Positions 35,328-47,786 of a stretch of 64,000 nucleotides of DNA are shown piece by piece (position 1 is the first letter of the stretch; each line of letters begins with the position of its first letter). The stretch is from contig SRSI01000010.1 of the NCBI GenBank assembly GCA_005656395.1, positions 2,418,001 through 2,482,000 on the forward strand. Reading direction: 5' to 3'. The translations under genes and the position numbers were made by a program. The notes under the pieces were generated by a model, which had not been told where the DNA came from, made no database searches, and worked only from the letters and a program-made list of their open reading frames with translations. The stretch is from Strongyloides papillosus. Lineage: Eukaryota; Nematoda; Chromadorea; Rhabditida; Strongyloididae.

Positions 35328-38075
35328 ATTTCTACTAATCCAGATTTAGAAGAAGGCGAATATTTTTTTTATTAAAATAATACTATCTGAAATTGAAAAC
35401 AACTATCATATAATTATTATGTTTAGTTTTTTACATTTATTAAAGATAATAAAATATCAAAAAAAACAGATAGTAAATTTAGGCTAAAAAATAATTTATT
35501 TAATACAGTATATTTTATGATATAAAAAATAATTTAAAATTAAATTATAAAAGTTTTTATATTTATTGGTAAAAATTGTTCTAGATGTTAATGTGAAATA
35601 TATTATATGACAAATAAAGGAAAATGATGAGCTTTTATATAATATTAATATTTTTAAATGATTGTTGAAATTTTTATTTTTATATCATTAATGATAGAAC
35701 ATAATATGTTTAATGTTACATTGAAAATTTTTAAAGAAAAGAAAAAGATTTTTGTGATACTGTACATTGGAGAATGAAAAAATATAATGTTATAAAAGTA
35801 AATATTCCTTGTCTACATTAATTTTGTAAAATATAATATATTTGAAACAGATAAACTTTTTCTGTTACATATAAATAATGTTTAAAAAAAGTGTTCATAT
35901 TAAATAATAAAAAGATTTTTTTATAAAAAATCTCTACCGTTTAAATGAGATATTTAGTGATCTAAGATATGCATATTATATAAGTTATAAATAATAGAAG
36001 AATTATTTTATAATAAATAAAATATAATGTTAAATTACGACATTGTGTTTTAAGGGCTATTTAAAATTTATATATTTCAATAGGTTACATACATTTCTAC
36101 CAACTGCTTTTATATAATAGAGTTGAATGAGATACCAGCAGAATAATTAAAAATGAAAGGAAAGGAATACAATTCATATATAATAAAAATTTGTGAACTA
36201 TTTAAGTTACTTTAAACTGAAAAGTATCTATTTAATCTTTAGCTGGTGGATTAACTGTTACCAAAGCTTTGATACTTCATTACTAATATAAATTTATTAA
36301 AAATATCTTGATAAACATTTATTTAAAAGTTACTAACAGTCCATATGATGGTATATTTTTATAGTTTAAATATAAAAGTTTATTTGAATTGAAAGTTTGA
36401 ACTTTATGAATAAACATTTTATTGGAAGAAATGAGTTATAAATTTATATTTTATTTAAAATATTAGTAAATGTTTATACATATGATTAGTTAAGTAAATG
36501 AATAAAATGGAAGGAAAATTAATATTCTACATATTTGATAACAGAAACTTATTGAAATACAAAACAAATAGTAAAAAATTTTTATTTTAACATGAATAAA
36601 TAATATTTTATTTCTTTATTTTTGCCGATTTTTTTCTATAATAAAGAATATTTTAAAAGTAAATAAAAAAGTTATTGAATATATAGGATAATAATACTTT
36701 TTTTATAGATTTAGTAAATAATTATTAATAAAATAAAAGAATATCAAAAAACAATCAATATATAAAAAGAGTGGCAAATTTAAAGATAGATAGGAAAGAG
36801 GGAATATAAGTAATATAGATAGTTTAAGATATTAGCCTTTGTAAGGATGCGGGATTCCTAGTGAGATGTTATTTTATTTACATTTTATTAGATTTGGAGT
36901 AAAATTACATGTAAAGCTAAAGTGTGTGGGAAAAACTTATACTACATATTTATACAATGTACATAGGGAGGTTAAAACTTTTTTTAAAAAAAAAAATTTA
37001 TCCTTCAGTACTATACTCTATTGTTAAATAATATATTTATTCGCCCTCTTCATTGTGTATATTTGCACATTTGGAATTTTTACATCATAATTTATAATAC
37101 TTTTTGTCCCTGATCATACTATTAAAAGAAAAGAGAAAGTTCACAATTACTTAGTATTAATATATGCAAAAAATTATTTATTTATACTATGATTATTTAC
37201 AAATATTACATTAATTTATTTTATTTTATCAGTTTTAATGAAATTGTTTAAACATTTGCTAACTGTAACATCATGTAATATTTATCTAACTTTTAATAAT
37301 TATGTATTAAAATTTAAAAAAATTGCATCATATTGTTTCAATTTCTCATATAACAAGAGCCATTAATAACCTCCTCACCCTTCAATCAAAAAGAAAGAAA
37401 ATTGAATTAATTTATAACACACTTGGAAATAAATAATCCTTTGTGTTAAAAAAGTTTTTATTTATACATTTGAAGTGATAAAATCAGTGAAATATTTTTA
37501 CAAAAATAAAATGTTTTTGTAAATGGTTTGAATTAAATCGTTTAATATTTTTAATATCATAAAACATTGTGGACAAATGTCACAAATATTATCAAAAAAC
37601 AAACAAACTATCTTTTGTCTACCCTCGAAATGTTATTTTATTCTTTCTAGTTTTTGTATGATTACAAAACTTTTGTCAACAAAATCAATATATATTATTT
37701 TCTTTTCACTTGTCCTAATGAAATATTTATTATAATAATTATTTTATCATAAAATAAGTAAAACATTAGTGTAAAATTGTTATTTTTTAACTGTATGAGT
37801 GGGGTAATCAATAAATGGTTGGTAGATAATATTAAATATATTATTTTTACCTTGACGAATGTTTATAATTTTTCACTATCTTATATAAATATGGTAATGT
37901 ATAATTATATATTAATAAAGATAAGACGACATTTCACATCTTCATTTTCAGCTTATCTTTTTCACTAGTAGTGGTCCTATAATGTATAACAACATATTAG
38001 TTATTTTTCTCTTACCATTTATTAGCCCAAATTTGTACATCATTTTATATTACACATGTTTGACAATATTATTCA
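35328..38075. other. Long intergenic region, extremely AT-rich
   Basis: This is 2.7 kb, the longest gene-free stretch, between divergent genes. It is mostly A/T runs with one more complex patch at about 36830-36930 (CCTTTGTAAGGATGCGGGATT). A 63-codon frame at 37777 looks like noise. I see no tRNA, hairpin or transposon. Confidence 0.5.
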
Positions 38076-39653
38076 ATGGAATCGCTACATTTTCAGAATC
38101 CTTCTAAAAACGAAAGAAAGCCTTTTCTAAGTTTATCATATTCCTCTAACGCTAATCACTCCACATCACTGACTCATTACCAAAAAGAATTTAATCACTT
38201 TTCAAGACAACCTAATAAGGCACAATCTAAATCAGTAGAAAGAAATCGATCAATTGATAGCAACAAAGATAATCAGAAAGACATGGCTATTCAAAGTAGA
38301 AGGAGTTCATTATTAGACCCACTACTTGACGAAGACCATAGTATGGGAAAAGATAGAAGAAAATTTTTAATTGTTTCTGTTTTTGATTTTTGTTTAACAA
38401 CAGTATTATGGTTATTGTCTACTGTATGTTATTATTATTTACTTTAATATATTTTTATTTGTCTATTTTAGGTATCCCAAGGAGATGCTGATTGGGCCAA
38501 AGTTTTCTTCGATGAAATAAACCTTTTTAAACCCCATTTCTTCGAGAAATCGTTATTTGACGTAGTATTTGTAGCATTTGTACGTATGACATTTCTCCTC
38601 ACGACTTATGCTATTTGTTGGATTAGACATTGGGGTCCAGTTGCATTATCTACCTCTATAACGACTATTTTTATTGCTATTAAAGTTTTATTTTTCTTTA
38701 ACAAAAGTAACGGGTCATTACCAGCATATTTAGTTATTGTTGCTACATTTATTGTTGCTTGGTTTGAATTGTGGTTGATGCCATTCAGAGTCTTAAATAG
38801 AGAAAGACAAGCATATTATCAATCAACTGAATTTGGTGAAACTCAAACAAATAACCTAGGAAGAACTGGTGGAATCAATAATTTACAAAACAGAATGATT
38901 CCAAATTCTTATATTACAGATGATGATGCATTTGGAACAGCAAGAGATGTTTCATCTGAGGAGGAAGACAATGAAAAGACTGAATCTATTGTACAAGGAA
39001 GTGATTCAGAAAACATGACAATAGAGGATTACCAACATGCAATTACAATTGCTGAATATAAAGCTGAAAAAATATGGCAACAAATAAGTACATGGAAAGT
39101 CCTGTCAGAAGGAAATATTTTTATATCATATAATGATGAGAATAATAGCTATTATATTAAAACAACATGTGATACAAATACATTTGTCCTTTATCAAATT
39201 ATTTGGAAAGATCAAATTAAATATAACAATCAAATTAAGTCGACGGAAAAATTATTAGTTGTTGATGAGTGTACAGAAGTTGTTTATTCAATAAGTGCTC
39301 CTGCTATGTTAGGCCACATCTCATCAAGAGATTTTCTTGATGTCAGGAGAATTATTTATAATCGTGAAGAGGATATCTTTAATGGAATATTTGTAAGTGT
39401 TAAATCAGCAATCAAACCTCCTGATAGTACAGGCAAATTAATTCGAGGTGAGAATGGTGTTAATTTAATGAGGATCTCAAAAGTGAATGACAATTGCTCT
39501 CTTTATGAATGGGTTTTCAATAACAATATAAAAGGAAAAGTTCCAGTTAATTTGATAAAATCGGGTACCAAATCATTTTTAATGAATACAATAAAAAATC
39601 TACAAAAGTATGTTAAAAACGAAGCTCACACGTATTTGCAAAAGCCAATTTAA
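38076..39653 (+). CDS. stard3: STARD3-like MENTAL + START lipid-transfer protein
   Basis: Exons 38076-38423 and 38472-39653 (phase 0) give 509 residues. After about 90 polar residues comes a four-TM MENTAL domain (about 95-235): RRKFLIVSVFDFCLTTVLWL, FFEKSLFDVVFVAFVRMTF, RHWGPVALSTSITTIFIAIK and LVIVATFIVAWFELWLMPF. An acidic linker (DDDAFGTARDVSSEEEDNEK) follows, then a START domain (about 300-500) with SISAPAMLGHISSRDFLDVR and KPPDSTGKLIRGENGVNLMR. STARD3/MLN64 binds cholesterol at late endosomes and tethers them to the ER. The acidic linker is where the VAP-binding FFAT-like motif lies in STARD3, but I cannot identify a clear one here. Confidence 0.93.
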
Positions 39654-40058
39654 GTTTACACTAAATGAATATCGTCATTTTAATCTATTGAATACAATTA
39701 TACCTTTGTGTAGACATAGAATCTTTCACCTCCTAGTCATATTCATAACTAATATGTATATATTCGCTTTATTACAAATCGACATATTGTATCACTATAT
39801 ATTTTTTTTTATTATTTAGATAAAACATTTTTATCAACATTTTAAGACAACATATAGTTAACAGTTGGTTAACTATGTATAATATTAAATAATATTATAG
39901 AGAAATAAATAAATAATCTAGTTTTATCATACAATTGTATTAAAATTTATTTTGTATCTTATCTTATTACAAGAAGCATTTTATAAACTTGAGAAGTTGC
40001 TATTAGAAATGATATAATAAAAAACTTTTTTTATCTTAAATTAATTTTTATCAATCTA
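39654..40058. other. Convergent intergenic region
   Basis: These 405 bases contain the 3' ends of two convergent genes. A frame at 39610-39819 overlaps the STARD3 end and is not called. Confidence 0.5.
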
Positions 40059-40981
40059 TCAATTATATTGTTTTGGTTTCGTTGATGGAATTAAATGTTG
40101 TAGTTCCGTGATATCACGGTACACAAAATTTTCGTCGAATTGTGTCGTAAAATTATATCTGGTAAAAGGAATCGAAACGTTGGTGTTAATAGTAAAGTTT
40201 TTCTTGTTTGCCCTCTCTTGATCAAAACCAATACTTGAACAATATGGTATATAGTCACCTATTTTCAACAAATATTTTTCTTCATATGGCCTTTCCCTTT
40301 CATAATAATAATTTAGAAGTAAATCTACTGTAGATGCATGACCGACCAGCAATATTACTGCATCCTCCCCAGCATGTTTTTTTTGAATATATGATACAGT
40401 TTCATTGAAACGTTTAATGTAGTCACTTTCTTTTCTTTCAATTGGAAATAACTAAAAATATATATATCAATTAAAAGTAACACATTTTTTCTACTTACAT
40501 CGTCAAGGCTCCAGTAAGGCCTATATTCATAATCAATATCTTTAAATCCTGCGTTTAAAAGTTCCTCTGACGTCATAAAAGTGGGGGTTTTTTTATTTTG
40601 ATAGAGAGTACAATTTTCAAACAACCCTGGTTCAATTTTAATATTTGCCATACTACCAGAACCATCTAGTACTCCAACGGCAGTTTGAATAGAACGAAGT
40701 GCTGGAGAACAATAAATATAGTTTGGAGTTGATCTGCATAGTGTAAAACCTTTTCCTGTAAATTGAGAGATAAGAGTTCCAAATAGTGTTAATACTGTAT
40801 CTTCTTCATAATCACTCATGTTATATCTATTAGGAATTTCAAATGGCATATTTCCATCAAATGCTTCATAATCTGAACATTTATTCAGATTATTAAACCA
40901 CTTTGGATACACATGGTCTAGACGTTCACTATGACGCATCCCTATGATACGTAATCCATCATTTGAATTACCCTTCATCAT
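40059..40981 (-). CDS. Histidine phosphatase superfamily protein (UBASH3/TULA-like domain)
   Basis: Exons 40981-40499 and 40451-40059 (phase 0) give 291 residues. It is a branch-1-like histidine phosphatase domain: GMRHSERLDHVYPKW carries the catalytic RHxER motif, NYIYCSPALRSIQTAVGVL the second phosphate pocket, and LLVGHASTVDLLL the second catalytic His. The RHxER form and YCSPALRxxQTA are typical of UBASH3/TULA-type phosphatase domains, but the UBA and SH3 domains are absent. Nematodes have expanded this stand-alone family. All catalytic residues appear present. No signal peptide is seen. The substrate is unknown. Confidence 0.85.
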
Positions 40982-41253
40982 GAAAAAAATTGTGATAAAA
41001 ACAAGATCATCTTCTTATAAAAAAATTTCCCAAATAAAAATTAACATATCAAGAAAGCAAAGTCGAATTCCCGATTACACAAAATAATAATCAAAATTTA
41101 CTACACTTATTATCATATCATACTTTTTACCAAAATAAGGCGGTTGAGTCTTGAAACGAAAGGTTTTCTTACGTGCTTTTATTCAAATTTAGTAATACAG
41201 GGTTATTTCTGCAAATTGTATTTATTTAATTAACATATTTTTATTCATATAGT

Positions 41254-44200
41254 ATGGAAAAAAAATCTTCAAAGTCATCACGGACGAAATCTGTTAGTGA
41301 AAAATTAAACGAACTTGTAGTATATGCAAATGATCATGTAAAACAACAGTGGGCTGCGAAAACAGTTGTCATCAAAAAGGTAAATTCAGTGATTATTTTT
41401 ATTTTATAACTGTCTTAGATACTTAATATTATTAATAATTGTAAGCTCTACAAGGATGCATACTTTTTCGTTGAAGCTGATGTCGATGGTGATATTTGGC
41501 TAGATGTCGTTAAGAGATGTTTGGTAGAATTGAGCAAGATTGATCTTATTCAACAAATAGAAGGTATATACAGAACAGCAAAATCAGAGATATTTCCTTT
41601 ACTTTTGGAGAAGAAAGATGATATAGATAAGGGCATTTTCGGAAAGTCAATTGCTTTATTACGAACATTGGGGGCTATTCACATGCTTCATGGATACTAC
41701 ATTGAAGCAATAGATCTTTTTAGAATGGTTTTCGAAGTTTACCCGCGAGATTTCACAACTTTAACATGTATTTTGAGGATATGTATTATTTCTAATGATT
41801 TATCATTACTTAAGAAAACACTGACTAAATTACATCAAATTATTCAAAAAGAAAAGATAGGTACTGAAAATTATTCTATTGCCTTTAAAGCTTACAATAT
41901 TTATTTAAAATGCCATTGCCCTATGACAAAAGAAGATATTCAAAAAAATTTGAATAGTATTTCAGAAATTGAAAGTAAATTTGCCTCGAAAGAATTTAAA
42001 TCAATCACTTCGTATGATGCTCAGGTTCCTTTGTCACTGAGTAAAGTGTACCTTAAGATGCTTGACAAAAGTGACAGTGGTATTAATGAAAATTACTTGA
42101 AATTACGGGCAAAAATATCTGAGAAGTTAATTCCATCGATTTTATATCATTACTATAAGGATTTTGCCTCTAATGTACCAATGGATTTTGACATTAATGG
42201 GAAAAATGATAATTTCGTTAGTGCACTTTCTGTTACATCACTTTTGTTTGAAGAGAGTTTATTGTATTCACGAATGTTACAAGATTCAGGGAGAGTTAAG
42301 GATTGTAATATTAAGTGCTTACAGTTGATTTCTGTTTCGTTACGTATTGGATGTCAATACCGATTTCTTTCCCTAGTGAATACTATTGGTATGTCGGAAT
42401 ATCTAGTTAAAGAAACTCCACGTGTCCGTGATCTAGTGTACCTAGCATCTAATGTGTTTGATAATTCCAATGTTGATGAAATTGAAAATACGCCACCAGA
42501 GAAAGATGTATCAGTAGACTCGATCTTTGATACGAGTTGTGATTACCTATCGGCTGGTGACGACTCTTTTGACAAAACCGAATGCGAAAATCTCTTTGAT
42601 CCCCTATTAAAAGTTAAATTTCATAGAAAGTTGTGTCGATGTCAAAGATGTAAACTTTTATCAATAAGTAAATTAATGACACTAGAGAAACTTTTTTCAA
42701 GTTGGTTACTTGAGCAAAAAGATGATTCTCCATCTAAAATTGAATCATTGATGGATTATTCTGCAAATTGGGGAGAAGTTGCTGATCTTTATAGTAAAGA
42801 ATGGTGTAAAACAACGGACAATAGTTCCGAAGTACCTAAGTGTGGTATTTTTACCAGAAATAGTGGTTATCTATTTTGTGGAGCCGTAATTAAAACTATA
42901 ACTTCTAGTACGGAACAGTTCAATACTCAAATACTTTCTGTGATATTGAAAAGGGTAAGAATGATAACAAATTTTCATTGTTCAGAATTCCACAATATGA
43001 ATGTTTCAACTGTATTAATATCTAAAAAACACTCGTTAAAGTCTTATCTTGTTATACCAAATTCTTGTTATGATACTCCTCTCAATATTATGAATGGAAT
43101 TGAACTAGCATTGGATGATATAATATCTGAAGAAGCGAATAATATTATGAAGGATCTTAATAAAAAGGATACTGCAATAGCTAAAGCATTCAATAGAACT
43201 ATAAATTTAAATAAAAAGTCAGTCATTGATTATATTATTGCTTTCAACAATTCACGGCTTCCTCCAGTTGGTAGTTTGGATTACTTATCACTACGAAAAT
43301 ATTGTAATGGTAGAGAATGTGAATTACTGGAGAAAAAAGTCAGAGAAATATTTGAAATTTTTACATCTAATCTTCGTTTTATGGATGTTTCAAATAAAAG
43401 ATTGATTTTGTCAAGTCTATTAAGGGTTTACGATATTGCCAAAATGGATGAATGGGAAATAGCATGGGTGGTAACTGAATGTACAGGTGTTGCAACAAGA
43501 TCCTTAATGAGTTCTACTGGTTCCCTTAAATATTACTTTTCTTCATTAGAAGATTTTAAATCATATGTTGTAAATTATTTTCCCGCAAACTCAACAGTAA
43601 TACAATTATTTATGGATGATGATAATGTTTTATGGCTAATGAAACTTCATAGGAATATAAAACCTCTTGTTATACCAATAAAAAAACTTCATGCAAATTA
43701 TTTCAACACTATACATCACAAATTTCTTGATGTTCACGATAAATTAACAAAGGAAAGTGGTAAAGTATCGGGTCGTGTATTTTGGTCTGTTAGATATTCA
43801 TTAGAAGATTCATACAAGTATATATGCAAAAGAATTCAAAAAGAAGTACTAGGTTCGACAGCATTTTTACTACTTCCGTATACAGAGTTACCATCGTCGC
43901 CATGTTTTATGTCTTTCGTTCGTGCATTGGAAAAAGTAAACTATCCTACTAGTGTTGCAATAAGTATGGCTTCAGCTGTTCCCTTCTTAACAATGACTGA
44001 TTTTAAAAACATCTTAAAAGATATTACAACTATCTATCCAATGAGTATTGAAATTATTCAATCACTTTCATCACTTTTTAAAAGTTTATTTTCAAAAATT
44101 ACACGTGAATTAAAAGGTGCTGGGTACCTTCCATCGAAATTTTCTCGTAATTCAACCTCCTCTGAGATGATAGAATGTCCAAAAGAAATTTTTACAACCC

Positions 44201-44886
44201 TTATCCTTGACAATGAAATTTCACTATACCCATGGGAAATGATATCATTTTTTAACTATCGACCTATGACTACTCGTATGCCATCGATAATGAATTATGC
44301 ATTATTAATAGAAAACAGTACAATAAGCAATTTAGATACAAGTAATTCATATTATATTATCAATCCAAAAGGTGATTTAAAAGATACAGAAGATTGGATG
44401 TTAAATTTATTACAAAATATGAAATGGGAAGGTATAAAAGGTGAATGGCCTAAACCGGAGATTGTAAAAGAATTCACTTCAAAAAAAGATTTTTTAGTAT
44501 ATATTGGACATGGTAATGGTAAACAAGTATTCAGGGTTGCGTTAAAAGAACAAAAATTCAATTCTACGGCTATACTTATGGGTTGTTCGAGTGTTAGACT
44601 TGGACCTTCGTCAAATGGTTATTCACATTTGGATATGGTAGAAAATTATTTTACATCTTCTGGACCAGGTATTCTTGGATGTACGATTCTTGTAACAGAT
44701 AGAGAAATAAATAAATTCTTTGAATACATTTTTCACAAAGCATTTAAAAATAATAACAAGAATAGTAATGAGATGGATAAAAAAACAATCACATATTATA
44801 TGGTAAAAGCAAGAGAATCAGTTAGATTGTGTTATTTGACAGCCGGTTCAGTTGTTTTCTATGGTATTCCCACATTACTTATATGA
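41254..44886 (+). CDS. sep-1: Separase
   Basis: Exon 1 is 41254-41379; exon 2 begins at 41419 (or at 41446 if the later AAG acceptor is used; both are phase 0) and runs to 44886, about 1197 residues. It is the caspase-fold protease that cleaves cohesin at anaphase. The N-terminal two thirds is helical repeat with no strong motif, apart from a Cys cluster HRKLCRCQRCKL at about residue 415. The catalytic domain has TLILDNEISLYPWEMISFFN, the catalytic His in VYIGHGNGKQ and the catalytic Cys in ILMGCSSVRLGPSSNGY, then GPGILGCTILVTDREINKF. Length is close to C. elegans SEP-1. An acceptor (CATATAG) lies one base before the start codon. An acidic central region (about 355-405) is consistent with the autocleavage region of the family. 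Confidence 0.95.
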
Positions 44887-45087
44887 ATTAGATATATAAT
44901 TTTTGTATAAAAAAATATTTATTAACCAAAGATAAAGTTACATGTGACATTGTAAATAAAAAATTTATTATTCTTAATTATTTATTTTTTATTCACATAT
45001 TTAATAATATGTATATCTCATTTTACAAATATAAAAAAAGTGTAATTTAATACTGAACACCTTGTATAACGTATTAAAGTTATATTA

Positions 45088-45855
45088 TTAAATATTCCCT
45101 AAAATATCGATACAACATTTACCAAATTCTGCTTTACAAGTAGTACAAAAATTTCTACACCATGAACAACAACCACCATTACTTTTTCCTTTTTTTTCAC
45201 TCTTATTATTATTATTTTTTAAATGTTCACCAAGTTTTGGTTGTTCAGTGATAGGATTAATTTTTGTTGTTTTACCAGATCTTGTAATAGTATCATTCTC
45301 ATTTCTTTTTATTAACTCATTAGGAGATAAAACAATATCTGATTTCTTTTCTCTTTCTTGTTTTGACACATTATTAACATCTGTTTTATCAACTTTTCCT
45401 ATTGAGTTCTTTTTCTTTTCCTCTAAAATTTTTATGATTACATAGTTAATTATTAGTAATAATAACAAATTATCTTTTATTACCTCTTCTTGTAGGATTA
45501 CAATTAATAATTTTTTCATTTTTTTCGTTTTTAAATTCTTTATATGAGGTTGGTAAAGTTGAGCAACAATGACATGGTGAATCAGAATTTCTGGATAACA
45601 AATATTTATGTTTTAATGTATCATCATCATCTTGATAAAATAAAAAAATATGTTTCAGTGATAATTTATTCTCTAATAACCTTAACGAAAAAAATTTTTA
45701 TAATGTTTACATTTATAAAAATCAACTTACCATTTAATAATTTCCTCTTGAACCTCTTCAATATCAAGTTTTGGATATTTTAATTTACTGATAGCAGAGT
45801 AAACTAGATAAAGTTCCTCTTTATCCATATCCATAAGTTTTTTACCGAATTTCAT
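45088..45855 (-). CDS. Cys-rich protein, unrecognised
   Basis: Exons 45855-45731, 45680-45484 and 45422-45088 give 218 residues; phases 2 and 1 match. The first acceptor (TTTCGTTAAG) is used because the later TATCAAG and TATCCAG acceptors would create a stop. The N-terminus has MDKEELYLVYSAISKLKYP and VQEEIIKWLLENKLSLKHIF, probably helical. CHCC occurs mid-protein. A charged, Lys/Asn-rich linker follows, and the last 30 residues hold the cluster CCSWCRNFCTTCKAEFGKCC. There is no signal peptide. The cysteines could bind metal or be palmitoylated. I do not recognise the family; the spliced model is moderately secure because all three exons show coding character. Confidence 0.55.
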
Positions 45856-46961
45856 TTTGACATGTGTTCCAGCACCAGAAAATATTTAGAAAAAGAGATG
45901 AAGTAACAATGTCAGTCGCAATAAACACTAACTGTACACAGACATTGGTAAATCAAAATATTTTAAAATCTATTTCAATTATACAATATATATTAATAGT
46001 AATATGTCATTTTGTACAACCAAAACCGGATAATATTGATAAATATTTTCACCTTTTTAGCATAATCATTTTAATGTTATCAAAAATTATTTCAATTCAA
46101 TTTTTAATATATGTGTAAGCTTTTAATATATTTCAAAACTGTTTTATTCAATATTACAATATAAAATTTTTAAAACCACAATTTTTCATCAAAATATCTA
46201 TAATTCAATTATATATATTGTATTAGCAAGAATATGATAACAATAGTTTTTGTAGTCACATTTTTTTTATACATAGATATATTTTTCATTTTTAAGTTTT
46301 ATAATTCATCATTTAGTATCAATAAATACCAATTAAAATATGAAAGATAAAATTAAATATTTTTACTTTTTTGTATTTAGATATAATTACGTAAAAGTGT
46401 ATATTTTTTATAAAAGATCGAAAATATTTATTAATATATTTGTAGAAGATTTATTTGGTAAAAAAATATTTTTATATTTATAAATATTAATGAAATTATA
46501 ATGAATAGATCAAATAAAAGTCAAATAAATTTTGTTTGTATTCTCATATAATCATTAAATATTCAATGGTAAGAAAAAACAAATCTACTTTTTTAATCAA
46601 ATGAATTTTAAAATTACTCTTACACCTATTCTCAAAAACGTTATTTTATGGTGTGAGGGTACACTTTAATGTTGTGGCACATTAAAGAAAACATACCGCT
46701 TCAGTGGAGTCTAACTGGCGTGTGGTTAAAAGTTTTGGACAAAGAGATAATAAAATTTTAGTAAAAAAGTTACTTAATTTAATTGAAATGTTTCTTTTTA
46801 ATGGTAGTTAAAGTATATTGAAGCAATATGTTTTTTATATAGTTGACAGGTATACGGTAATATATAAAGTTTATATGAAACATGGCACTTTATTATGACA
46901 TTAAATATATTTATAATAAAAAATTTTTGAAATAGTCATATGATAATGTCTATAATTTAAT
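45856..46961. other. Intergenic, AT-rich, with one complex island
   Basis: This 1.1 kb region holds a complex island at about 46640-46745 (with TTCAGTGGAGTCTAACTGGC), including the hairpin listed separately. An 84-codon frame at 45864 looks spurious. Confidence 0.45.
46664..46687. repeat. Inverted repeat CTTTAATG / CATTAAAG
   Basis: A perfect 8-bp inverted repeat surrounds the 8-base loop TTGTGGCA. It lies in a complex island about 280 bases beyond the stop codon of the Snail-family gene. Confidence 0.35.
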
Positions 46962-47786
46962 TTACATTTTTGAAGGTGGTGGAAAAAGAAGAGAAAAATT
47001 TGGTACATTTAATGGCATTTCACTACGCAAATATTGGTGATTGAAAGGTAAACTTGGAAAAAAAGACGTATTCTTTGGTGATATTTTTACATTTATTCTT
47101 GCACAACTTGATTCTTCATGCTTGGAAAGGTAACTTTTTAATGCAAATCTTTTACCACAACGGTGGCATTCAAATGGCTTGATTCCAGAATGTGTTTGAA
47201 CGTGTGCTCTAAGATTTGACTTGTCGGCAAAAGCTTTTTTACAAATGGTACATTTAAATGGTTTTTCTCCAGCTAAATTATAGTAATTAATATTTAGTAA
47301 TGGTAAAAAAAGTCAAAACATACTGTGTGTTCGTATATGTCCCTGGAGAAGCCAATGTCTGGAGAAACCTTTACCACATATAGGACAGGAACAATTTGGG
47401 CTTTGTGAAGATTTAGATGGTATTGAGATATCCGTTGATGGTGTTTTACGTTTTCTTCCCTTAAATTTTTCTCTAATCTCATTATTTTCACCTTCATTAT
47501 TTGAGTCATTTTGAATGTCAAGAAGTCTTGTAATTTTAGTAAAATCAGTAACTCTCTTTACATTTTGTTTATTTTCTTTTGTATCCTCTTCTATGCTAAC
47601 TGTTGATTCGGGTGAACTTACATTTGAATTAGTGAAATTTTTTTCAATAATACTAGGAATTCTAACGATAGGCATTCCATTTATTATTGGTGTAAATAAA
47701 GGTGTATTATTTTGAACATAACCTAGGTAATGATTTTGTTGTTGAAGGAAAAGTCCAAGAAACTGGTTGTTAAAATACGAAGTCAT
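46962..47786 (-). CDS. ces-1: Snail/Scratch-family C2H2 zinc-finger transcription factor (CES-1-like)
   Basis: Exons 47786-47324 and 47272-46962 join in phase 1 inside the HTGEKP linker, giving 257 residues. After about 125 Asn/Ser-rich residues and a basic patch (KGRKRKTPS), three fingers follow: [40 protein letters not shown], and [20 protein letters not shown]. The [10 protein letters not shown] and [15 protein letters not shown] signatures define the Snail superfamily; [20 protein letters not shown] is the Scratch form. Family members normally have four or five fingers, so the first one or two are missing here. C. elegans CES-1 is the nearest named relative. These factors repress transcription through CAGGTG E-boxes. 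A long 2.3-kb upstream region suggests complex regulation. Confidence 0.88.

Noticed and set aside
36830..36930. Possible structured RNA around CCTTTGTAAGGATGCGGGATT
   Set aside because: No tRNA cloverleaf boxes, snRNA motif or clear stem could be found by eye.
37777..37968. 63-codon frame in the longest spacer
   Set aside because: AT-driven composition and no support.
45864..46118. 84-codon plus-strand frame
   Set aside because: Hydrophobic AT-driven sequence overlapping the promoter of the minus-strand Cys-rich gene; no motif.
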